In this document: piece by piece, positions 35,126 to 48,455 of the stretch
Position numbering within the stretch: the stretch's first letter is position 1
Layout: each line of letters opens with the position of its first letter
From: Sclerodactyla briareus
Lineage: Eukaryota > Echinodermata > Holothuroidea > Dendrochirotida > Sclerodactylidae
DNA: 64,000 nt
Assembly (NCBI GenBank): GCA_026419785.1
Contig: JAODTK010005844.1
Span: 186,001 to 250,000, forward strand
Direction: 5' to 3'
Position numbers and translations under genes: made by a program
Notes under the pieces: generated by a model
What the model was told of the DNA's origin: nothing
What the model saw: only the letters and a program-made list of their open reading frames with translations
The model's database searches: none

Positions 35126-36715
35126 ACATGCCATACTTGGAGGACAGACAAAGTTAGGCTATGCGAGGAGATTCTAATTTAGAACATAAATTTAGAAATA
35201 GTACGAATAAAATTACGTTAAATGAAACTGGCCGATCGGTATGCAAATATCATGCCTCGCCTATGATGTATCATTAACTACTTTTGTTACTAACACAGAA
35301 CGGATTAGTGGGAAGAACTACCGTAGTTCACATTAACACAGTCACGTGATAGCATGAACTGACGCGGGTTGTCTGCATATTGTCTGGTTAGGTAGTTAAT
35401 GGGCATCCGTTTTCCAGACTACCAACATGATTCTGGCATTTGAATTCCACGACAACTGAACCAACAATGTCTAATTAGTTCAGACAACAACAACACATTC
35501 AACTGATCCGCTTGAGTGTCTTCAGCAAGGACATCAGCAATATATTATTCCTCTTTACATCTGACGCTTCCCATGACCTTTCGTGAAAAGTTGACAGAGG
35601 CTGCTGTAAGATTATGAGAAAAGCGCCTCTTTGATGGAATGGCGAGTAATAGTTGCCAGGCAACGGGACAGAAAACATCCCTAAGATGAGTCTATGAGCT
35701 CTGGATGTTATCTAGAGAGCAGACGCACGATACCTCGGATGTGAGAGAAAGCTAATCCTTAGCAATGTCTGAGCCCTAGATTACATGGGTATGGATGGAT
35801 TGAAAGAGCGTCTGTTAGTAGCACTTTCAGTTAACAACAATAAGAACCTCGAGGGATGGAACACTGCGACAGAGAACGATGATTTGAAATCCAAACCATT
35901 ACTTTGTTTAGGAAGCATGTCTCCAAATACTTATTGATCACACACCATCTCCCATTGCAGTGCACTTTCGTCGATTATTGTTATATGTTTTGATAGGAAG
36001 ATGGGCGGGGCGAGTTATTCCACGGGTTAGGTCGGGTTGGGATTGAAGGGCTCATTTTTTATTGAAGACTGGGCTTGGTACAATTACCATCGCTATTCTC
36101 CTTACTATTCTATTCTACTCATGAGGGGGCGGGGTAGCCTACCTGGAAAGACCTACGATGGTTCTCATTATCCACTTCCTTTCACTGTAGGCATTATATT
36201 TCGGTAATATCCCGTATGTATACTTCTGTGTTGTTTGGTGAGGAAAATCTTGCTATATCCCCTCTCCAACAACATCCCCTGTGACCGATGATCTTATATG
36301 CACAAGAACAATTCACCAATGGGATGAGAGTGGTAGGTCAAAAGCACCTCTTCGGGGCATTATTGAAAACATGGATTTCTCCTGTACTGACCCCTGTACA
36401 CAACCAGGGAAATACAGCTTGGGAATGATGTCGCTAGACGCTCCCACTTCACTGACCTCAAAAGGGAGTGATGGCCTACATTTCAGCCACGGAAATTCAC
36501 AAGCAACACCTGTCGGCCTGGCCTCATTGCCAACATCACTGAGGAACGCATGTAATGTGAGCATGATGTTGATGCTCGTACATCTTGCTACAGCTGCCAA
36601 CATAGTGACGATGAACAAACTGAATGACCAGTTTGGTGGTTCCCTCCACGATAAGGTACGTTTCGTAGCCATGATCCGCCACACGATGGACATGTGAAAG
36701 CTAGCTCCGGTATGA
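35126..36715. other. Mostly non-coding; overlapping antisense open frames at 36.3-36.7 kb
   Basis: Around 36281-36697 (plus, 138 aa) and 36313-36693 (minus, 126 aa) two frames overlap almost completely. The minus one has a hydrophobic N-terminal segment (SLFIVTMLAAVA) that mimics a signal peptide. At most one can be real. The plus frame lies just upstream of the FGGLHIE pseudogene but in a different frame, so it could be decayed upstream coding sequence of the same element. I see no domain in either. Confidence 0.35.
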
Positions 36716-37003
36716 CCATCCGTTTTAGCAGATCAAATGCAACTGAGGTAGCAGTAATGATTAGGATCGCTTCATAATGTTGTTTGGTGGCCTACACATT
36801 GAGAAGGCGTCGCTCAACTTCCTAACAGAATCTCTAGAGGTCAGCGGATGTACAGGAGTACTTGTTCAGGCCGGGGTTGCTACCAGCAGAACAGCAGCTT
36901 CGTTTTGGGAAGCACGTGACACGCACAAATGGGCGACCAAGTCACAGCTGTATCTAATGCGAGAATGGGGCCGATTCACCTGCGAGACTCAGTGTACTTG
37001 TAG
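36716..37003 (+). pseudogene. Frameshifted remnant of FGGLHIE-type invertebrate protein
   Basis: In one frame the DNA reads D-R-F-I-M-L-F-G-G-L-H-I-E-K-A-S-L (36765-36815), then S-G-C-T-G-V-L-V-Q-A-G-V-A-T-S and a T-A-A-S-F block. From memory, a large family of uncharacterised predicted proteins in corals, molluscs and echinoderms has GGLHIEMA.L...G..L..SGW...L..A..AS.GTA.SFL followed by HVTRTR.AHQVTA. Here H-V-T-R-T appears one frame over (36913-36927) and D-Q-V-T-A in the third frame (36935-36949), with stops beyond, so at least two frameshifts break it. Upstream, a D-Q-M-Q-like segment in yet another frame may be the preceding conserved part. It is a non-functional copy; the family is multi-copy and probably linked to a mobile element (inference). 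Confidence 0.6.
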
Positions 37004-40000
37004 CAGCTCAATCGCGAAGTCTATGTTGAGTTCTCGTGTTCGTAGGGGCAGTCGTGCTCTCCTGAAGAGAGCCATCGATGCTATCAGGCCTGACGGAGTA
37101 CCCTGCAGCTTCCGTCGCTGAATTAGTATTTGGTCTTCAGATGTCTTGTTTATTTCAGGAATTCGTGGTATCAACCAAAAAGAGGCAGGACACAGCTGTA
37201 CACCCACACGAACAAGAAAGCTTGCACAGATATCATTTGCAATAGATATGCGACTACTGAGCCGACCTATAAAATCGATGAGGAACCCATTCGCCCAATA
37301 AGGCAGATAGAACAGATAGAGGCAAGTCGATTGGAGTGGAATGATACATATGGTATAGAGAGGCAAGGAGAACAACCCCAGCCGGAGCAATCCTGATAAC
37401 CGCATATTCTGCCTGGAAAACATTGTTTTGGCAGTGTCTAGTGAAAGAGGATGTGTCTACTCGCGGAGTGGACACAATCTCGGCATTAACAACACAGGCA
37501 GTACAGTCGATACAATCAATCTCTGAACTGTGGGTGGTTCTCGGAACTGAGAAGAGCTCAGTCCTGACCGATGCATGGCCTAGTGTCATAGCGTCCTGGT
37601 TTAGAGGCAGAGACTACAGGGGCGCCTGGACCGCCCACGGAGACGTCACACCAGCTGTATGGTGCCCATACCAGACCCGCGTGCTGTTGTGGATGCAATT
37701 TGCAGTGTTGTTGTACGACCCACCAGCACAGAGGATGTGAACCAGACAGTTCTATGGATAGTCTTCCTCTTCACTCTTTCAACACACCAAGGAAGCTCTG
37801 CCCATCAAGCTAGTAACTGTTGGGATCGAATTATGATCTCGCTTTCCAAAGCTTCCGTCACCACATGAATAGGGCTGGAACAAGATGTCTTGTGGTAGAT
37901 GTAGTATATACCCTACACGACTTTTTCTGACGCATCAAAACTTGCCAGGAACTCTATGTGACGGCAAAACTGGCTGCAAAAGACACTGACGAATGTGCAG
38001 TGTACAGCACTTTGTGAATGTGGTGGACAGGGCTCTGGGTTACGCAGCTAACAGAAAGCAGGCCAATACTGTTTCGGCCTATTTGCCATCCTATTGATCT
38101 GCAATCGTACTCTAATAAGCTATTTGTGTGTACATAATTATTTTATTATTAATTATTCTTATTTACTATTCCATCTGGTATGTGGACATATTGATGTAAG
38201 ACTTTTTTTTTATGAAAGAATTTGTAAAGGAAAATTTCACATGGCCGATGGGGGCTACATTGAAATAGCCGCCATTTTTTGTCACAGATCTAATCAAAGA
38301 TGGCCCTATTGCTGGAATAACTATTAGGGCATAGTCGACATGCGGACCAAATTCTATGCTTGTTTCATCAAACACACACTACACCTATTTGCAGTACTAA
38401 ATGGAATGAATGAAAGCTAGACAAAAAATGTTGAAACGATTATCGGAAGTGACCTGTAGTTAATTCTTCGACATTTTTATTATGCCTCAGCGCCCTCTTA
38501 ATGAACACCTGCATCGTTTGACACCGGTTGATTGCTCAGAATATATCCAATATACAAGACAGTGTGAATTTCATCGCATTATGAGAAACTAAGAGGAAAC
38601 CAGCTCAGTATCAAGGCGACCTTGACTGGGAATATATGAATACATTTTTTCCAATTCCAGCTCTGAGCACCCGGACGTCTTCCCATTCTGAGATGAGGCC
38701 GTACAACCTACAAGTCACGATTTTTTATAATTTTTTTTTATAGATCATTCGTTATTGAACGCCTCTGTGGTTACGATCGTGACATGTTGTAAGAATATCC
38801 CATTCACCGACGAGGCTCTTAAAGGTTACACTGTCATCCTTGTCAAGTAATTGACGCGTACCCGAGAGACTCTTGACACGCATCAGGGGTTGGCCCATTC
38901 CAACAACAGTTTAATCCATCCCTTTGGGTCGTTTCAAGAGTTCTAATCGATGATCAGTCTACGGCTATTGTCACTTCATGCCGTCATATCGTCACAATAC
39001 GTGGGTTTCATTTTTTCGTGAACAATCCCAGTGGGGCATGGAAGGGAGGAGAGGAAGTTATTGATACATATAGTTATGCTATATAACCGGTATGTGGTAT
39101 TTGCACTGGATGAGTGGGCCATTATTATAACATCGAAAAAGATATAATGTATATAGTGCATTTAGTGAAATTCATGTAACATATACATGTAGAACACTGT
39201 GTCTGTCAAGTACCAATACGGTTCAAGTCTTCCTCAAGTTGGAGTAAGCTGAGGGCAAACAGGTTACTGAGTATACCATAGCGAAATGATCCTCGATGTT
39301 TAAATAGAGCCTCATCAACAACGGAACAAACAACAAAACGAAATATTTTTTTTTTATGTTCTTCAGCGGAAATAATACAATCATATCACTCGGCGTTACA
39401 GAAGTTGACATGTGTTCTGTGTGATTATATAGTATCTAGAAGAGGAACTATTATTGCTTTTCACGAATTTGCCGGATTGTGTTTTGTATCGGCAATGATG
39501 ATACTGAAACCAAATCTTTTTGCACACGACTGTCGAGAACCTACATCAAACATTGGGTCGCCGCACACTGTCCGTCTCGGAAGAACCTCTGTGGTTGGTT
39601 ACAGTACCCTAATCCCTAACAAATCTCTACTCAACAATGATTCTAATAGCTACAATACCATACCAATAGCCAATCAGTGAATACACCCGGAAGCAGGTGA
39701 AACATTTCAAGAAAATCGCAATGAGCCAGTAAGAATATGAATCAACTGTTTCTTGATTTCCTAGAGTGAGTCCCTGTATCCTTATTAACCATCTACGTTT
39801 CTCTGATTTTTCTCGCATAACTGCTCACACATCTACAGGTCGACTTGGAGTCCGCCGGCGAATGTATATAATATTATCATTTTTTTTTCTGTGCCTATAC
39901 TGTTCTGCGCCCCATATCTAGTATGTATACCCATAGGGATGAGGACACATACTTTCCCGTGCCCATCTCATTTATTATTCTCTTGCCAGATAATAGAAAT

Positions 40001-43000
40001 GTCTTCTTACCACCCTATCCTGCAGAGGTGCCACACACGTTTTATGACAATACTTTTAAGTGTTAGTCACAAACCACAGCGCGCCGATTTTTTTCACGAA
40101 ATTTATTCTCACCATCGTAAATCGACATTATTTGAATTTACGTATGGACAGGTTTAAATACTAAGTAAAATATTGATTAGTTTCCGCCGCACCTTAACCC
40201 ATCTGTTACTCTATTCCAAGATATGTGATCGCTACTTCTGATCCGAAAATGCGTAGTATTAGTGGTTGGTCCCGTTAAAATATTGCAAAGAGGATGAAGC
40301 AGATTCGTTTAACCACATTTCCTATCATAATAGATATATAAAAACTGAATTTTTATCTTTTTTAATTTTTATATCATTATTATTATTTTGATTTAAATAA
40401 ATCACAAATTGAACTGAAATCCAATGTTTTCTTTCTTCGCTATTTGGTCAATCGTTGGTTTTTTCAATGTAGACGTGTCGGCCATAATTAGCGCCTAAAT
40501 TGTTTTCTCAAAAGTTACCACACCCTTCCTTCAAATGAACACGGCAAGTGAGTGCTCGAGGTCGCGTTGATGCATGACGTATATTCTCTAAGGAAAGTTT
40601 CTTGTTTGAACACGTAAGAAGTCTGCAAGCATCGAGATACGTAGGCTGAACAGGTTGCCTGACGCGGTGTTTTTTTTTATATATTTTTATTGAAGCAGCC
40701 GCCTTTGTTAGTGGTGTAATGTTCTCCAGTATTCAGATATATAGCGAACGGTCGCGTGACTGTGACGGAGTCGATCGCGGCCCATCAAAAAGAGACATCC
40801 TTCGCGATAGACTACTCCATCCTGTAGTGATCGTTCCAATTAATCGAATCGATAACATACCTCCGGTACCGTTAGCACAACTGGAGGCCTCTCGCTGAAC
40901 TGCTCGTCGAAAACAACGTCCGGTGAGTCGTCCCTGTGGATCATAGTGAACAGCTAGCTCCTGTAGTATATGTCATTCATAGGTATGTAAAGATATATTG
41001 TGTGATGGAGAGGGGGGAGGCTGGGGATAAGTGAGAAATTAGGTGCGGATTTTAGCTAGAAAGGATAGTACTGCTACTTTTTCCTCTGTGGGCATTATAT
41101 GTGTATATCTCCCATTGCATGGCCCAAGATATGGATAAATGATGACTGGGATCTTAGGCTCACAAGTCATCAAGGTAAATCGCCAGTTAAAACGACCCAG
41201 ATGCATTCCTTGGCTGAGGCCCCTGGCGATGTCGTAGACACAGATTATTCGTTCTGATATCACTCATGAGATACACCGATAGGCGCTGATATTAAGATGA
41301 TCCGAGGTCTTGTTGGTATGTCGGAATGACACCACTTATTTCAGTTCCGCGTTCACTTGCTTCTCTACGGATCTTATCAGAATCGAAAAGCTCGAAAGTG
41401 TGATTTGATGTTGATGAAGGGCTCTCATGTCGATTCCACCATGAAACACTGGCTGCATGTGAGTGAAAAAATATGACAGACAACCATGGCTTATTGGTTT
41501 ACGCGTCTGAACGATCTCAACGGTCAGGACCAAGGCTAATTGATGAACCCACAGTCTCTACGCAACAGGCGGCGGCCTTGAATACATCCAGCGATCGCCT
41601 ACTTCACATTTCACTATTCTCGGTTATGCCTATGGCTGAATTTCACCACTGATTGAATATAAGTGCCTGTTTACGGAACTCGTAGGCCGTAGAGGAAAAT
41701 CGGACAACAATTCACAATGCCTTATTGCAGAATAACCTTATATCCTACGTATCAACAGATCCGAACCTAAACGTTAAATGAGTAATTGATAGCGCACGCA
41801 GTGTTTTGTAAGTCCATTAGACTCATTATATACCTGTATAATATTATATGGAAAGACCTCACGTACCCCAGTTATGTCTCTTCAGAATCTTTTTAGACCG
41901 GAAAACGCACTCAAATGTTCGTTCATCATGGGGTAATAAAAGGGGGTGACGCTCATCAGCGTGGACTTACTGGAGCCGTGTGGCACGGATCGGTGTGGTC
42001 TTGTCGAAAAACAGAGATACATTGACTATTCCGAAGCTATGAATTAATTTGTATTGAAACCTGATCACAATCTGGGTATTACCTCGCTGCAACCTAGAAA
42101 CACTCGTTATAGTGAGTGCTGGATTCAATGATCAAGTATATTTTGTGGAGTATTTGTAGCACTTCGATGAAGAGGGAAGTCACATATTAGCACGTGATTA
42201 TTATCAGTAAAGGGGTCATGATGATATCTAAAGTAACGCACGGTACGATACGGAACTTAGTGACCCTGTAAGCAGAGTTTAGCGGTCATATTACGGGAAC
42301 ACAATAATCAACACACTGACATGCTATTATTTAATGATTACCAAGAAGGTTATGATTTCTCTGCCAAGCACGAACGTTGAATCGAGCATTTTTTTTTTCG
42401 GAAATTGGGCCAATCCTGGGGGCTACCAGAAAATCGATTCACAGAATGTTCCAAGCTAATTAGCGAACTTCGAGCCAAATATTAAGGAATGAAATAATTC
42501 TTGTACCTTTATTTCCAATTTTAGGGTCACATTTTTTCCAATGTAAAAGTGGTGCTATCTACGCGAGCCTGCCGCTGCGGGCTAATTCGTAAAGTTTATC
42601 ACCATATGAAAAATTCAACTTTTCGGTGTTATCGGTTTGTTGGTACCTAAAGATTCCTAGAAACAATTATAAGGAACAAACTTCAAGCGTTCTTCTCTAA
42701 ATACTTATCCGATCAATCATCAAAATATGTCGAGGGAATTTGGGGTAATATGGAAATCCCCATCAGTTGCTCAAATTACACTAAATAACAACTTACGCAG
42801 CCAGCTGGAACCCTGAAACCCGGGTACCAATTTCGTGCAAATATTGTAGTATTGTAGTATATTCCAGCCTTTAAGAATTATACAATTTTATATCATTATT
42901 ATAATCTCAGGAATCGTGTTCTCCTGTAGGAACTGCTTTTCTGACTACGATGCGACCCCTCATGATCATTCCGAAACACCATACGAACGACGTCGTCAGA

Positions 43001-44595
43001 GATTGATACTCTGATCCCCCTTTTTATTAATCCTCTACACATTTTTTTTTATTCCACCCTTCGAATTGCGTATCTTTGATACTGATGAAGACAACTTATT
43101 TACGCCGATATGATTCCTTGGAGGCTCTGTGAGGCCACACTTATATCATCTTAGACATTGGCGATTGATACCAGGTGTTCACCCACAAGAAATGTGATTA
43201 ATCCAATGACCATCAGTCAGGTTGGGGTACTTCAAATCGTATACTCCCGGATCTATTCTTTGTCGGTGAGGGTTCTACATTCTATCACTGCTAAATGTCA
43301 AAACGTCGAGCAAATAAACGCGAGAGCTGATGTGGCTATATCATTTTCAAAATTTCCTCTGCAATAACAAGCTCGTGAGCTAACATGCTGATTGCCAAGG
43401 TATGCAATCAACGATCGGATAATATACGAGCCTCTCATAGGCCCTATCCTGGATTCTCAATATTCTTCTGGACTAAAAAAGGAAAGTTCCTTGCTCAAGG
43501 TTGTGAGTTGTGAGTTGCTTCAAGCCGCTCCAAATGAAGATGTTTGCAATCAATAGTTTCACGTTCAAGGGGTCTATATTGACATGTTTCCAAATGGATT
43601 CGACTGACAAAGGTTGCTCACAATTGTCAATTCAAAGTAATGCATGAGAAGGGTTTCACGATCGCAAACGTTTGTCATTCTTTCTGCCTGATAATTCAGG
43701 AAAAAATGTGGTGTTTGTTGTACTTGTCGGGGGGTGTTTGGGGTCCATCAGTATTTGTTATGAGCTAAAGAGTAGGGAAAGGAATCGGATTTTTTCCTAG
43801 TTCGGTGTAATGTTGGTTTTATAGATGAATATGTGTGTCAGTGTTCGAGCAATCTTCAATTAAAAAAAAAAAAAAAAAACATTTGAGTAAAACGTCCAAA
43901 CGCGGGCTACTAGAATTTTTCTCATGAAAAATTGAATGTGAAAGTGAAAAGGACGTCGGGGGTCAATGTTGACCCGACACTTTTCTGAAATGCTGAGTGA
44001 CATTGGCCTGTCACACAGTAGATATAGCATTGGTACAAGAACAAACAACTTAGATCCATTCCTAGGACTGTGTTGTGTAATATATCATATATAAAAAACT
44101 GAATCCAGGCAGATCGTTTGCCCGGAGGGGACCGGGTGCCGGTTTGGGATTCAGCTAGCAACTTTTGAGACGATCTTTCTCAATACGACCCGCACACGGT
44201 AAAATCTGATTCTAACTGGGACTGTGAGCTGATAGTTTATCGAGCATAGGTGCATAAGTGCATCGCCTCAGAGGAGTGTCCAACGGAAATACTACGCAAA
44301 GGGCGCAACTATATCTCCCCCGTTGAGGACATCCATTCCCCCCATGTTGTATATTGGTTGGTATTGTTGTTATTACCGATCCCCCCGGCCGTGTACAATA
44401 GCCATTGGTGGTAGAATGAATTAAAAAATACTGATGATGATTCTGAAAGCGCACCTCTATTATCTGTTCGGCCGAAACGTACTATGAGCTGTTGATATGG
44501 ATTCGAGGTGTCACGATGAAGAAACAGGAAGAAAAGTGAAGAACAGTATCGGGACGAGTGACTATTTGAAGGATGTGGAGTGGTGTTCATCACAC
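37004..44595. other. Non-coding DNA, no gene recognised
   Basis: The first part (to about 37870) stays somewhat GC-richer and has frames of 144 aa (minus, 36989-37423), 111 aa (minus, 37254-37589) and 105 aa (plus, 37423-37740). They may be decayed flanks of the FGGLHIE element, but I recognise no domain. From 37900 on the DNA is AT-rich with only short frames. Poly-A at 43861-43879 and T-runs near 38205, 39348 and 42390 are the only low-complexity features. Family R copy 2 lies at 38745. Confidence 0.4.
38745..38915. repeat. Weak repeat family R, copy 2
   Basis: Counterpart of 30450-30612. The best-conserved part is AAGTAATTGACGCGTACCCG against AGTAATTGAAGCATACCCG. Old and diverged. Confidence 0.4.
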
Positions 44596-44599
44596 ATAC

Positions 44600-44800
44600 A
44601 AAATGAAGCAGCAAGACTACCATGATTTGGGCATGTCCTTGCCCCGAGTAAGAAGGATGGAACGCAGTGAGAATAGTAATGAGGAATTAAGGATGCGGGG
44701 TGACGGCAAGGAGAAGAGGTAGACCCCGCAAGCATGGGAGATTGCAATGGAAGAAGGCATGGTCTCAAATGGCGACGGGAATAAGATCCAGAAATAGTAT
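44600..44800 (+). pseudogene. Decayed C-terminal tail of a non-LTR reverse transcriptase
   Basis: At 44614-44637 the frame reads R-L-P-stop-F-G-H-V. About 65 bp later, in another frame (44703 on), it reads T-A-R-R-R-G-R-P-R-K followed by L-Q-W-K-K. Many LINE-type reverse transcriptases end with a (R/K)L.WFGHV...R segment, a spacer, and a basic (R/K)RGRP(R/K).W motif, so order and spacing fit. An in-frame stop replaces the Trp and a frameshift separates the two motifs. No upstream catalytic FADD-type motif or endonuclease was found, as expected of a 5'-truncated dead copy. Antisense frames across this region (minus, 44309-44959) are shadows. Confidence 0.5.
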
Positions 44801-45689
44801 AACGCTGATTGGACATTCGAGTCCCAAATGATCTGGAAACCAGCAGGGTAACAGAATCGAAAAGCAATCGAAGGTGAACCCAACAGAAATATTATCACCA
44901 TAGTCATGCCACCATTTACTAACTAGGTTCGCAAGAGGGAAGAGAATTATTTCTTCCAATGAAGTCGATTGAATAAAGTTGTTGTTCGCCTTTTTCCTTT
45001 CTGACTCGACTATGGAGGACCTGGCGTGATTGTGTTTTTCTTTCAGTATTTAATATTTTTGATAGGGGGGTAACTCGAAGTATAGGTGGTTATTTGCGTT
45101 CACCATCGTCACTGACATGCAACTGAGTCACTTGAAATTATTGCAACAATAATTGTATAATGTTGATCGATTGTTTGCAGTTCACTTTTGTGGTAGGTAA
45201 CCGGTTTTTATTTTGATTTGATTAAATTCTAATTCCCCCGACCAGAATGCTAATAAGGTTCATCAATAGACCCTAGCCGTAATGATGAAGGTGACACCGG
45301 CCGATATCCCTCCATCATCCCTCGACTAGTTATCAGATACGTCAAGCAGGTGTGTAACCATCCAACCTGAAAGTGGTCCCATTCAATTCTATTTCGATGC
45401 CGCAATATCAGTCAATATAATTGTTTTTCCCGATAAACCACGAGGCGATTTTTGGTTGTGACGTCACTATTTGACAACCGTCTATATTCATCTCTGCTGT
45501 GAGAACAATAATGTCTCTTTAAATGATTCACCCGGCAGACACTAGAAGTAGGTTGTCATAGTTATACATGTAAATTGTAGAGTCATTCATTATTCTTCTT
45601 CCGGCATTGGGTTTTCACCCTTCAGAGGAATCTTCACACTGGGCAGGTTTGTTTCTGTGGTATTATTTTTCCTACTTATCGTCCCATCC

Positions 45690-46080
45690 TCATTTCCATT
45701 TTTTTTTTTTTAAATGGCTTAAACACAGCTCGAGATAGTTCAAGGACCCGGCATTGTTTTTAATCACTTTGGCCAATTTTTCGTTCTAAATCAGCCCATA
45801 GATCAGATAGAAGTAACCCCTCAAATTGTAGTCGAGATGAAAAAAAGGTGTTTTCCCTCTTTCCGACTGTCTCGAAAAGCGACGCACTTTGAATCCAATC
45901 TGTTCGCTTCTGAAGTGTCCATGAGGAGCACTTGAAACGGCTCGATATTTTCACAACGGGCCCATGAATTAGGTGATCACGCTCATACGCAGAATAGATG
46001 ACAACGCCCCCCATGCAGCACGCTGTGTATGGGACTATGTAACACTCTTAGAAAACTAACAGCGACTTCTTCTTATAGTC
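45690..46080. repeat. Weak repeat family T, copy 1
   Basis: Patchy similarity with 50480-50805 in the same orientation: AACA(C)AGCTCGAG(A/G)TAGTT, TTCGCTTCTGAA / TGCTTCGAATC, ACTTGAAAC.GCT, CTTAGAAA..AATAGCGAC. The open frame at 45760-46014 (minus, 84 aa) lies inside and shows no domain. Confidence 0.35.
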
Positions 46081-46588
46081 TAACATCTGGGAAAGAATAT
46101 CATGTAACAGATCACGCTTGTAAGGTAATGTCATATTCCTACTAACTAGTTATACCTATTATGGATGCAAATACACCATAGTATAAAAGAATGTCCTTCC
46201 AATCGGAGCCTATAGTGAAAAAATGAAAGTAGAATATAATCTAGAAATGTGGAAATCGACAGAATAGTTTTCTATTTCTTAGTTTTTTTGTTATTTCTAT
46301 TCACCGTACGGGCCAATGTTCATCAGGGTTATTGTCAGGCTTTTTCCCAATTCAACAGATATGTTATCGTCGCGCAATGACGGCAAAAAAACTTCAATTG
46401 ACTGTCCTCTGACAATGGTTCAATGTGTTGTACCGGTACGGTTGTAACTAAACACACCCTGAAATTGGATCTGGATTGACCCCGGGCAGCCATGCGCCAT
46501 ACAGTGCCCTGTTTAGGACTAGAGGCTCCCGTCCTCGATAGTTCTACTTGTCAACAATCTGCCTGAAGGTCAGTCATTAATCACTCAG
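46081..46588. other. Non-coding DNA, no gene seen
   Basis: AT-rich single-copy-looking sequence between repeat family T and the GAGACC-bordered element; no open frame of note. Confidence 0.4.
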
Positions 46589-46600
46589 CAGTGGGCTGTG

Positions 46601-46720
46601 TCGAGACCGGCATATCCGGACCGAGATCGAGACCAGCTGGTGTCGATACCGAGACTGAGACCAGGAGCACACCTTCGAGACCGAGACCAGCAAGCTCCGA
46701 GACCGAGATCGAGATGGGGA
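46601..46720. repeat. Left subterminal GAGACC repeats
   Basis: Irregular CGAGACCGAGACC / GAGATCGAGACC units, about 6 bp in base period, adjoining the left terminus of the element. Confidence 0.75.
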
Positions 46721-47879
46721 CCGAATTTATATAATGTATAGGGCAACAATTCCAAGTCCGAACTGTATTGTATGCCTATTTACACCCACATGCTTTTTTT
46801 TTGAAATGAAGACAAACTCTGCTCATTGATACATTGTTTTTTTTTTCTATATCTGTCAACAGTCAACACTTCTTCCCGATAATTCTCCACAATCTACCAT
46901 GATAGGTCTAACACCAGCGAGCAAAAATCAGGGGTGGTGCCAGTGAGCATGCACGCCTCCGCCCATCCCCATCCCCTACCTCTCCTCCTGGCCTGAAGCG
47001 ATTCTTTTCTTTTCTCTGCATCCTTCTGCTGTCATGCAAGCATATACATAATCTACTACGGCTTCCTCAACAAGGAATTAACTGATCATCTCTCTGAGTC
47101 TCTCTATTCAATTAGCTTCTTAAGGTCGTAACCATCACCCACCCCCCACATACCCCAGGACACCAGTTGAAGGCGCTATTGTCTCCATCCATAGCCCATC
47201 CCTAGATTCCAAAATCAATAAATACCACCCCCTTGAAAGCATACATTACCTTTTGTCCTATGATTGGATGACCAATTTCATTACCATGTACTGTAACGTT
47301 GGCCCTCATTGTCTTCAAAGTAAAGTTCTTGCCGAACAGTGATAAAACAAATGCCATAAAATGAGAATTCATTGTCTAGGCCCAGATTCTACTTGTGGGC
47401 CTTTTCACAAATAACCAGTACGTTATGTGGCCCTTCTTCAACTAATCACAGCTAAAAAAATCCTGAATCGCCCCACTAGGGGCTGGCCTTACTTAGTACT
47501 ACTAGTACACTAGTCCTTTGTCAGGCCTGATTACTGATATAATAGGCATAACTATTACTACTTTCATGACATCCAAAGATACATGTGAATCAGTGGTACT
47601 GTGAACAATTTCCTCATCATGGACTGCAGTCAATGTCAATTCAACTTTCGCAAAACTGTTACCAATGTCATTAAACAACAATTCATGTTTCACCGGTTCC
47701 ATAATGATAATGCTAGTCTTTAGGCTACTGCAGTAACTAGCAATTCATTTACCAATTACTTACTTCCCCCTCCCTCTCTGCTATCACATTTCAGCGCCTC
47801 TGGAGAGTGTCGTATTGGGGTAGCATACGAGCGGTTTCCAGGTTTAAATGCCCGTGTTCTTTCATATTCATTTTTTTTT

Positions 47880-48209
47880 TTATTTTTTATCTGGGCAGGG
47901 TTCAATAAGATTGATTGGTGTTGGATACAAAAAAATAGTTGAATCTCTAACAATACGACGTTTGAAGGATCGTGGATGCCACAGGATCTTATATTCAGGT
48001 TTGAACAACACATGACAATTATTTAGAGCTATGCCTAATATATCCCTGTCAATACAAGTGTTCCAAAGTGAAACTACACGAATGAACCATTTACCAGGCT
48101 TCTGACTCCCTTGCCTACTGTCTGTGACTACTGTGAGTGACTGCCAACAAGTTGAAGCTCGCAACAATAACGGGCCCTGGACCAGTTGTGACAAACTGTT
48201 TCCTTCCAC
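47880..48209 (-). CDS. 109-aa open frame inside the GAGACC element, unknown
   Basis: The frame has a K-W-F-I-R-V-V-S-L-W-N segment near its middle. This loosely recalls the F.(Q/V)RV(V/I).(L/D)WN motif close to the C-terminus of some LINE reverse transcriptases, preceded by a G-S-R/Q stretch. There is no LP after WN and nothing else of such a protein nearby. It may be a decayed fragment carried inside the element or chance. No splice signals or promoter were identified. Confidence 0.2.
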   Translation of the reverse strand: MEGNSLSQLVQGPLLLRASTCWQSLTVVTDSRQGSQKPGKWFIRVVSLWNTCIDRDILGIALNNCHVLFKPEYKILWHPRSFKRRIVRDSTIFLYPTPINLIEPCPDKK

Positions 48210-48324
48210 ATTGGCCCGGTCAAAGCCCCACTCTACTTGCTAGTTCCTTGTAAAGCTCAACACATGATTTGCCGATGTTTTTTGTGAACTAAGAATTATT
48301 CCGAAGAGAAAACCGATACCGATA

Positions 48325-48455
48325 TTTTACTGGTTTCGAAGCGAGACCGAAGAATTTTTTCCGGACCAGAGGGTTTCGAGACCGAGACCGAGACCACAGG
48401 TTGTCGAGACCGAGACCGAAACAGACCGGTCTCGAGAACGATACCGGTCTCGATA
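48325..48455. repeat. Right subterminal GAGACC repeats
   Basis: GAGACCGAGACCGAGACC units in the same orientation as on the left, then two inverted CCGGTCTCGA words next to the right terminus. Confidence 0.75.

Noticed and set aside
36313-36693. Secreted protein with a signal peptide (126 aa, minus)
   Set aside because: It overlaps a 138-aa plus frame almost completely and lies beside a frameshifted pseudogene; the hydrophobic segment alone is not enough.
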